A program made the translations under genes and the position numbers. Source: an uncultured Oscillospiraceae bacterium (GTDB taxonomy: Bacteria > Bacillota > Clostridia > Oscillospirales > Oscillospiraceae). From it: 17,366 nucleotides of DNA. The first letter of the stretch is position 1, and every line of letters begins with the position of its first letter. The notes below the pieces were generated by a model. The model was not told where the DNA came from, did no database searches, and worked only from the letters and a program-made list of their open reading frames with translations. This document shows positions 12,605 to 17,366 of the stretch, piece by piece. Location: assembly GCA_910587205.1 (NCBI GenBank), contig CAJULZ010000056.1:1-17366 (forward strand), in the 5' to 3' direction.

Positions 12605-13485
12605 GAAAAACGGCGGCTATCCTGCTGGCTGGGATGCTGGCGGCGGCGCTGGCGGCCTGCGCGGTCCAGGAGGAGGGAGACGGCCTGCGCCTGTGGTTTG
12701 CCGCCTCCGGCGTCCAGCAGACCGCCCAGGCTTCCCAGGCGCTGGACACCTGCCCGTTCCTGGGGGAGGAGACCGTCCCGGCGCTGATGGAGGGGCTGCT
12801 GGCCGGGCCGGGGGGAGACACGGGGCTGGCCAGCCCGATCCCCCAGGGGGTGGAGCTGGCGGGCTGGTCGGTGGACGGCCGGACGGCCCAGGTGGAGCTG
12901 TCCGGCCCCTACGGGGAGCTGGCAGGCATTGACCGGACCCTGGCCGACGCCTGCATTACCCTCACCCTCACCCAACTGGGCGGGGTGGACGCCGTGCGCA
13001 TCCTGTGCGGCGGGGGCAGGGGGGATTGGCGCGTGCTCCGGGCGGAGGACGTGCTGTTCTCCGGCGCGGAGGAGGAACCGGTGGACGTCCCCGCTACGCT
13101 GTATTTCCGGAGGGTGGGGGGCGATACGCTGGGCTCCGAGCTGCGGGTGTTCCGTTTGACGGAGGACGAGACCCCGGCCAAGGCGGTGCTGGAGGCGCTG
13201 GCGGCCGGGCCGGAGGACAGCGGGCTGGAGGCCCTGCTGCCGCCGGATCTCGCGGTGCTGTCCGCGGGACTGGACGACGGGGTGTGCTACGCCAACCTGT
13301 CCGCCGACCTGCTGGAGAATATGCCGGGGGACAGGGCTGGGCAAGAGCTGGTGGTCTGGTCCATCGTGGAGACGCTGTGCAGCCTGGATAAAGTGGAGCA
13401 GGTGCAGATCCTGGTGGAAGGCCAGTTGCTGGAGCGGTATGGCGGGGTGGAGCTGCCGGGGCCGCTGCGATCCACGGCGGAATAA
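12601..13485 (+). CDS. Lipoprotein with two GerMN domains
   Basis: A surface lipoprotein of the GerM/sporulation-germination type. Seen in 294 residues: a lipoprotein signal peptide with the lipobox LAAC (Cys20), then two similar repeats. The first (about 50-150) has ETVPALMEGLLAGP and ITLTLTQL; the second (about 165-285) has TPAKAVLEALAAGP and VVWSIVETLCSLDKVEQVQ. These are the hallmarks of tandem GerMN domains. In Bacillus subtilis GerM acts in spore formation and germination; in actinobacteria a GerMN-containing lipoprotein (LpqB) follows the MtrA-MtrB two-component genes. The same gene order is seen here, so it may adjust the kinase from outside the membrane, which is inference. It shares four bases with the kinase gene. 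Confidence 0.88.
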   Translation: MRKTAAILLAGMLAAALAACAVQEEGDGLRLWFAASGVQQTAQASQALDTCPFLGEETVPALMEGLLAGPGGDTGLASPIPQGVELAGWSVDGRTAQVELSGPYGELAGIDRTLADACITLTLTQLGGVDAVRILCGGGRGDWRVLRAEDVLFSGAEEEPVDVPATLYFRRVGGDTLGSELRVFRLTEDETPAKAVLEALAAGPEDSGLEALLPPDLAVLSAGLDDGVCYANLSADLLENMPGDRAGQELVVWSIVETLCSLDKVEQVQILVEGQLLERYGGVELPGPLRSTAE

Positions 13486-13524
13486 AGCCCGCCCGGGGGC
13501 AGCCCTGCGGGATCCCGGAGGCGC

Positions 13525-13550
13525 TTTGCCGGGGCCGGCAAAAAAATTTT
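13525..13550 (+). terminator. Weak terminator-like hairpin after the GerMN gene
   Basis: TTTGCCG (13525-13531) pairs with CGGCAAA (13536-13542) around GGGC, followed by A4T4. The stem is good but the T-tract is only four bases and is delayed. It sits between the end of the kinase operon and the MerR promoter. Confidence 0.4.
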
Positions 13551-13560
13551 GAAAATCCCC

Positions 13561-13591
13561 TTGACCTTCCACCAGGTGGAGGGTGTAGATT
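13561..13591 (+). promoter_or_regulatory. MerR-type promoter and operator of the membrane-anchored MerR operon
   Basis: -35 TTGACC (13561-13566), a spacer of exactly 19 bases and -10 TAGATT (13586-13591). The spacer is filled by a near-perfect dyad centred on 13574: ACCTTCCACC (13564-13573) mirrored by GGTGGAGGGT (13575-13584), nine of ten bases complementary. This is the textbook layout of a MerR-controlled promoter. The start point would be near 13598, just before AAGGAGG (13599-13605). Confidence 0.85.
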
Positions 13592-13616
13592 GGGCGTGAA
13601 GGAGGGAGGCGGGCCC

Positions 13617-14267
13617 ATGAAGATCAATCAAGTGGAACAGCTGGTGGGCATCACCAAAGGTAATATCCGCTTCTACGAGAAGGAGGGGCTGCTCACCCCC
13701 GGCCGGAATTCCGACAACGGATACCGGGACTACAGCGACGCCGATGTGGCGTGGCTGAAAAAAATCAAGCTGCTGCGGATGTTGGACGTGCCCATCGAGG
13801 AGATTTTGCGGCTGAAGGCGGGGACGCTGACCCTGGAGGACGCTATGGGGCGGCATATCATCCAGCTCCAGCGCAGGCAGGCCAACCTGGCGGCGGCCCA
13901 GGGCGTGTGCGCCCAGATCAGGGACAGCCGGAGCCAGTTGGACGGGCTGGACGCCGACGGGGTGCTGGCATCCATGGAGCGGCAGGAACAGGAGGGGACA
14001 AAATTTATGAACGTGGGGAAGAAGGACAAGCTGACCCGGTATGTCAGCCCCGTGGGGGCGGCAGTCGTGATACTGGTGATGATGGCGGCGGTCATTGCCC
14101 TCATTGTGTGGGGGTTTACCGTGGCACCGGAGGACGCGCCCCCCATCGGGATCATCATTGCCCTGGCGGCAATCCCGGTGGTCATCATCATCGGCGTGCT
14201 GGCCGCCCTGTACCAGCGGATCAAGCAGATCAAGGGAGGGGAAGAAGATGCTGCTTCTCAATATTGA
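13617..14267 (+). CDS. MerR-family regulator with C-terminal membrane anchor
   Basis: A MerR winged-helix regulator joined to membrane segments. Seen in 216 residues: an N-terminal MerR domain (1-65) with GITKGNIRFYEKEGLL and NGYRDYSDADVAWLKKI; a helical, probably coiled-coil region (about 66-125); then two hydrophobic segments (about 145-169 and 176-199) separated by a short APEDAPP loop, and a charged tail. Most MerR proteins are soluble, so the anchor is unusual and suggests sensing at or in the membrane. The start at 13617 follows GAAGGAGGGAGG; a TTG further upstream at 13590 would fall inside the -10 box. Its own promoter has the MerR operator, so autoregulation is very likely. The gene overlaps the following ybjQ-like gene by 20 bases. 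The ligand is not recognisable; no metal-binding Cys pattern is seen. Confidence 0.87.
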   Translation: MKINQVEQLVGITKGNIRFYEKEGLLTPGRNSDNGYRDYSDADVAWLKKIKLLRMLDVPIEEILRLKAGTLTLEDAMGRHIIQLQRRQANLAAAQGVCAQIRDSRSQLDGLDADGVLASMERQEQEGTKFMNVGKKDKLTRYVSPVGAAVVILVMMAAVIALIVWGFTVAPEDAPPIGIIIALAAIPVVIIIGVLAALYQRIKQIKGGEEDAASQY

Positions 14268-14565
14268 TTATATTCCCGGCCCCAGCCGGGAGCTGGAAGC
14301 CCTGGGGATTGTGAAGGGCTCGGTGGTGCAGTGCAAGAGCTTTGGAAAGGACTTCATGGCGGGGATGAAAACCTTTGTGGGCGGCGAGATCGAGGCCTAC
14401 ACTGCCATGCTCACCGAGGCCCGGCAACTGGCCACTAAGCGGATGGTGGACGAGGCGGAAGCCCTGGGAGCGGACGCGGTGCTCAACATCCGCTATGCCT
14501 CGGCCTCCATCATGCAGGGGGCGGCGGAGATCACCGTGTACGGCACGGCGGTCAGGTACAAATAG
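14248..14565 (+). CDS. YbjQ/UPF0145 family protein
   Basis: A small soluble protein of the YbjQ (DUF74, heavy-metal-binding-like) family, which forms oligomeric rings in solved structures but has no settled function. Seen in 105 residues: VKGSVVQCKSFGKDF (about 22-36), VGGEIEAYTAMLTEAR (about 43-58), MVDEAEALGADAVLNIRYA (about 65-84) and a final ITVYGTAVRY strand, matching the family throughout and at full length. GGGAGGGG lies 6 bases upstream. The start lies inside the end of the MerR gene, so translation is coupled. Pairing of YbjQ with a membrane-anchored MerR protein and a DUF1648 protein suggests a shared envelope or stress role, which is inference. Confidence 0.88.
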   Translation: MLLLNIDYIPGPSRELEALGIVKGSVVQCKSFGKDFMAGMKTFVGGEIEAYTAMLTEARQLATKRMVDEAEALGADAVLNIRYASASIMQGAAEITVYGTAVRYK

Positions 14566-14621
14566 AAGCGCTGAGCCGTCGCGAACAGGTGAAGCGTGAC
14601 AATGAAAAGAGAGTGATTTCT

Positions 14622-14906
14622 ATGGACAAAAAACGCTTTTGGCCTTTCCTGCTGGTGATCCCCCTGATCGCGGCTTCCGTGGCGGGGTGGTTTGCCCTGC
14701 CGGATGAGCTGGTGATGCAGGTCGGTGCAGACGGTCGGCCCAGCAATATCATGCCCAAGCTGTTCGGGCTGCTCATCCCGGTGGCTGTGGGGGCAGTCGG
14801 GGCGGGTATCGCCTCCAGCGAGGGCAGGGAAAAGCATCTGGCAGGGTTTATCGCCCTGGCGGTGGCGGCGGTAATCACCGGGCTCACGTTCTTTATGAAC
14901 CTTTGA
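14622..14906 (+). CDS. DUF1648-domain small membrane protein
   Basis: A 94-residue membrane protein with three hydrophobic segments (about 7-24, 43-64 and 72-92). Between the first two is LPDELVMQVGADGRPSNIMPK, which fits the DUF1648 pattern (LP..I..H/Q....G), a domain also found at the start of SdpI immunity-type proteins. It lacks the further membrane segments of full SdpI, so it is a stand-alone domain. The start at 14622 is preferred because AAAAGAGAG lies 8 bases upstream; a GTG at 14589 has no ribosome site. It is the third gene of the MerR operon, 56 bases after ybjQ. Function unknown. Confidence 0.75.
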   Translation: MDKKRFWPFLLVIPLIAASVAGWFALPDELVMQVGADGRPSNIMPKLFGLLIPVAVGAVGAGIASSEGREKHLAGFIALAVAAVITGLTFFMNL

Positions 14907-14945
14907 GCTGCTACAACCTTTGAAATCCTGCTATAAATTCAACCC

Positions 14946-15020
14946 GTAGGGGAGGGGCTTGCCCCCTTCCGCGTTCCATTGCGCGCTCTGTTCCACGGGA
15001 GGGGTAAGCCCCTCTCCTAC
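14946..15020. repeat. 75-bp inverted-repeat element upstream of the ABC genes
   Basis: GTAGGGGAGGGGCTT (14946-14960) and AAGCCCCTCTCCTAC (15006-15020) are inverse copies with one difference. The middle holds a further near-palindrome GGGGCTTGCCCC. It resembles dispersed GC-rich palindromic elements seen between genes in gut Firmicutes (recollection, not checked). It lies 38 bases before the ABC ATPase start and could act as a terminator or mRNA hairpin. Confidence 0.7.
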
Positions 15021-15058
15021 ATGGCGCAAACCATTTGTTTCAGAAAGAAGGCGTTTTT

Positions 15059-15772
15059 ATGCTTCGCATCGAACACTATTCCAAAACCTACCCCGGCGGC
15101 AAGAAGGCGGTGGACGACCTGACCCTCCACATCCGCCCCGGCGAGATCTACGGCTTCATCGGCCACAACGGGGCGGGCAAGACCACCACCCTGCGGGCCT
15201 GCGCCGGAGTGATGGACTTTACCGAGGGCGCCATCACCATCGACGGCCATGACGTGAAAAAAGACCCGGTGGGGGCCAAGCGGGTCACCGCCTTCCTGCC
15301 CGACAACCCAGATCTCTACGAATTCATGAAGGGTATCGACTACTTAAATTTTATCGCCGATTTGTATGACCTCCCGGCGGACCAGCGGACGGCGGATATC
15401 GGCAAGTACGGCGACGCCTTCGAGCTGACGGGCAATTTAGGTGCCCCCATCGGCAGCTACTCCCACGGGATGCGGCAGAAGCTGGCCCTGATCTCAGCGT
15501 TCATCCGCCGCCCCCGGCTGCTGATTTTAGACGAGCCCTTCGTGGGGCTGGACCCCGCCGCCTCCCACCTGATGAAAAGCTACCTGGCGGAGCTTTGCCG
15601 GGGCGGCTCGGCGGTATTCTTCTCCACCCACGTGCTGGAGGTGGCGGAAAAGCTATGCGACGAGATCGCCATCATCAAGGACGGGCGGCTGGTGCAGTGC
15701 GGGCCCACGGAGCAGCTGGTGGGCGATTCCTCCCTGGAGGACGTGTTTTTGGAGCTGGAGGGGGAGAAATGA
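15059..15772 (+). CDS. ABC transporter ATP-binding protein
   Basis: The cytoplasmic ATPase of an ABC exporter or ABC-2-type system. Seen in 237 residues: Walker A GHNGAGKT (35-42), a Q-loop region around VTAFLPDNPDLYEFM (Asp where many have Gln), the signature variant SYSHGMRQK (about 138-146), Walker B LLILDEPF (about 157-164), a D-loop GLDP and an H-loop STHVLEVAE. All nucleotide-handling motifs are present. Length is normal for the short single-domain subunits paired with ABC-2 permeases. AGAAAGAAGG precedes the ATG. The stop overlaps the permease start as ATGA (15769-15772), so the pair is an operon. The substrate cannot be inferred; drug or peptide export is a guess. Confidence 0.95.
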   Translation: MLRIEHYSKTYPGGKKAVDDLTLHIRPGEIYGFIGHNGAGKTTTLRACAGVMDFTEGAITIDGHDVKKDPVGAKRVTAFLPDNPDLYEFMKGIDYLNFIADLYDLPADQRTADIGKYGDAFELTGNLGAPIGSYSHGMRQKLALISAFIRRPRLLILDEPFVGLDPAASHLMKSYLAELCRGGSAVFFSTHVLEVAEKLCDEIAIIKDGRLVQCGPTEQLVGDSSLEDVFLELEGEK

Positions 15773-17329
15773 AAAAGTTCTTCGCCTTACTGAAGGTCAG
15801 CGTCAAGTCCATGCTGCTGTCCTCCTCCAATATGGGCCGGAAGAACCGGAAGAAGGCGGCCACCGGGGTGGGGGTCGTCCTGCTGATCGCGTTGCTGGGC
15901 CTGTATATGTCCGGGCTTTACAGCTCCATGCTGATGTCGGTGCTGGCCCCGATCCATATGGAAGTGCTGGTGTTTATCTTCATGGGCATAGGGGCGCTGG
16001 TGGGCGGCATGATGTTCACCGTTTTCGCCGCCAAGGGCGTGGTGTTCGGCGGAAAGGACAACGACCTGCTGCTGTCCATGCCCGTGTCCACCACCGCGCT
16101 GATGGCCAGCCGGGTGACGGCCATCTACTTGGAAAATTTGCTGTTTTCCTTTTTTATCCTGGGCCCCGCCGGGGCAGTGTGCGCCTTTATGACCGAAAGC
16201 GGCGTGGGGCACAGCGCTCTGTTCTGGGTGCGGCTACTGATCGCGGTGCTGGCCCTGCCTTTGCTGGACACGGCCCTGTCCGTGCTGATGGGGGCCCTGG
16301 TGGCCTTTGTGTCCGCCAAGCTGGCCAAGGGGAGCGTGATCGGGCAGAACATCGTGATGGCCCTGTATCTGGCGGCGGTGTTTTGGTTTGCCTTCAACCT
16401 CAACGGCATGATCGAGGGCCTTGCCGCCAATGCCGCGGGGGTGAAGGAGTCCCTGTCCTGGGCCGCCCCCATGCTGTGGATGGCGGACGGGATCATGGGG
16501 GACTGGGGGAAACTGGCGCTGTTCGCCCTGTGCTGCGCCGTACCCTTCGCCCTGATGGTGTTCGGATTGGGCAAGGTCTACCGCAAGGCGGTCACCGCCT
16601 TCGCCGCCCGCTCCGCCCGGAATGACTACAAGCTGTCCGCCCAGTCCGCCTCCGGGCAGAAAAAGGCCCTGCTGCGCATGGAGGCCCGCCGGTTCTTCGG
16701 CATTCCCGTGTACTTCTGGAACTCCGGCCTGGGCCTGATCATGCTGGTGGCCATGGGTGCGGCGGCGCTGGTGATGCGGGAGGAGCTGCGGGAGCTGCTG
16801 GGTGTGCTGGGCGGCACGCTGCCCGTAATGCCCATCGCGGCGCTGCTGATGGGCTTCTGCCTGTCCATGACCGTCATTGCCGCGCCCTCCATCAGCCTGG
16901 AGGGCAAGTACCTGTGGATTCTCCGGGAGACCCCGGTGGGTGAGCGGACACTGCTGGGGCTGAAAACCGGCTTCGAGCTGATGTTCAGCGTGCCCTGTAC
17001 CGTGATTGCCGGGGTGTGCCTGACCATCGCCCTGGAGCTGTCCCCACTGGAGGGGGCGGTGCTGCTGCTGGCGGCGCTGCTGTTCTGCGTGGCCCACGCC
17101 GCATTTGGTATGTTTATCGGCCTGGCCTTCCCCAAGCTGGACGCGGTGAACGAGACGGTGGTGGTCAAGCAGTCTCTGGCGGTGATGCTCGGTATGTTCG
17201 TGCCTATGGCGGCGCTGGCCCTGTGCGCCCTGCTGTACTGGCTGGGGAGCCTGCTGGCCCCGGTGCTGGCTATGATCCTGCCGCTGGCCCTGCTGGCGGC
17301 GTTTACGGCGGCGTGCGGGCTGGTTTTGA
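15769..17329 (+). CDS. ABC transporter permease, 3' end lost at contig edge
   Basis: The membrane partner of the ATPase just before it. About 520 genuine residues are present: a basic N-terminus with MGRKNRKK, then roughly ten or more hydrophobic segments with a large loop (about 270-305) carrying many basic residues. It looks like the large clostridial putative ABC permease group rather than a classic 250-residue ABC-2 permease. The frame stays open to the window edge, but the last residues read there (KIGRASCRERV) come from Illumina adapter sequence and are not part of the protein. The true C-terminus is missing. The start overlaps the ATPase stop by four bases. Confidence 0.88.
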
Positions 17330-17366
17330 AGATCGGAAGAGCGTCGTGTAGGGAAAGAGTGTAGAT
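17330..17366. other. Illumina TruSeq adapter remnant
   Basis: The last 37 bases begin AGATCGGAAGAGC and continue GTCGTGTAGGGAAAGAG, exactly the reverse complement of the TruSeq universal adapter as I know it. The leading A at 17330 may be genomic or from A-tailing. This is untrimmed sequencing adapter at a contig end, not biology. Confidence 0.97.

Noticed and set aside
14589..14621. A GTG start for the DUF1648 protein adding eleven residues.
   Set aside because: No ribosome site precedes it, and the added MKRDNEKRVIS is not typical of the family; the ATG at 14622 has a purine-rich site 8 bases upstream.

Overview
This is a GC-rich chromosomal segment from an endospore-forming Firmicute. The best guess is a gut Oscillospiraceae-type clostridium (the Flavonifractor/Lawsonibacter neighbourhood). 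That placement is inference, resting on spoIIE next to dusB, abundant ECF vitamin-uptake S components, strong AGGAGG ribosome sites, high-GC codon use, and intergenic palindromic repeats of a style common in that group. The window ends in an Illumina adapter remnant (17330-17366), so the right edge is a contig end and the last protein is cut there.

Layout. 1-961: a short dusB-type tRNA-dihydrouridine synthase on the minus strand, divergent from spoIIE. 962-3292: spoIIE. 3293-3849: a cluster of strong palindromes, then the promoter and folded leader of queT (3850-4380), a queuosine-precursor S component. 4434-6655 (minus): a MerR/TipAS drug-sensing regulator and a MocR-type regulator (GntR winged helix fused to an aminotransferase-like domain). 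6656-7028: a 151-bp inverted-repeat element and a folded leader. 7029-7610: a second ECF S component, divergent from the MocR gene. 7611-8491: about 880 bp without genes, holding two head-to-head copies of a folded repeat and two terminator-like hairpins. 8492-9862 (minus): a sporulation-type D,D-carboxypeptidase. 10010-13485: a tight operon of a ComEA-like DNA-binding protein, an OmpR-family response regulator, a histidine kinase and a double-GerMN lipoprotein. 13617-14906: a membrane-anchored MerR regulator with a YbjQ-family protein and a DUF1648 membrane protein. 15059 to the end: an ABC ATPase and its ABC-2-like permease, preceded by a 75-bp inverted-repeat element.

How it works together. 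Three themes stand out: sporulation and envelope (SpoIIE, the carboxypeptidase, the GerMN lipoprotein with its two-component system), vitamin uptake (QueT and a second S component that may be controlled by the divergent PLP-type regulator), and chemical sensing (two MerR regulators, each with a 19-bp-spacer promoter that would start the mRNA at its own Shine-Dalgarno). No wholly new defence or metabolic system is evident. The most unusual signals are the paired repeats whose stems covary (7626-8186), the palindrome cluster at 3386-3654, the MocR protein with Arg in place of the PLP lysine, and the membrane-anchored MerR operon.
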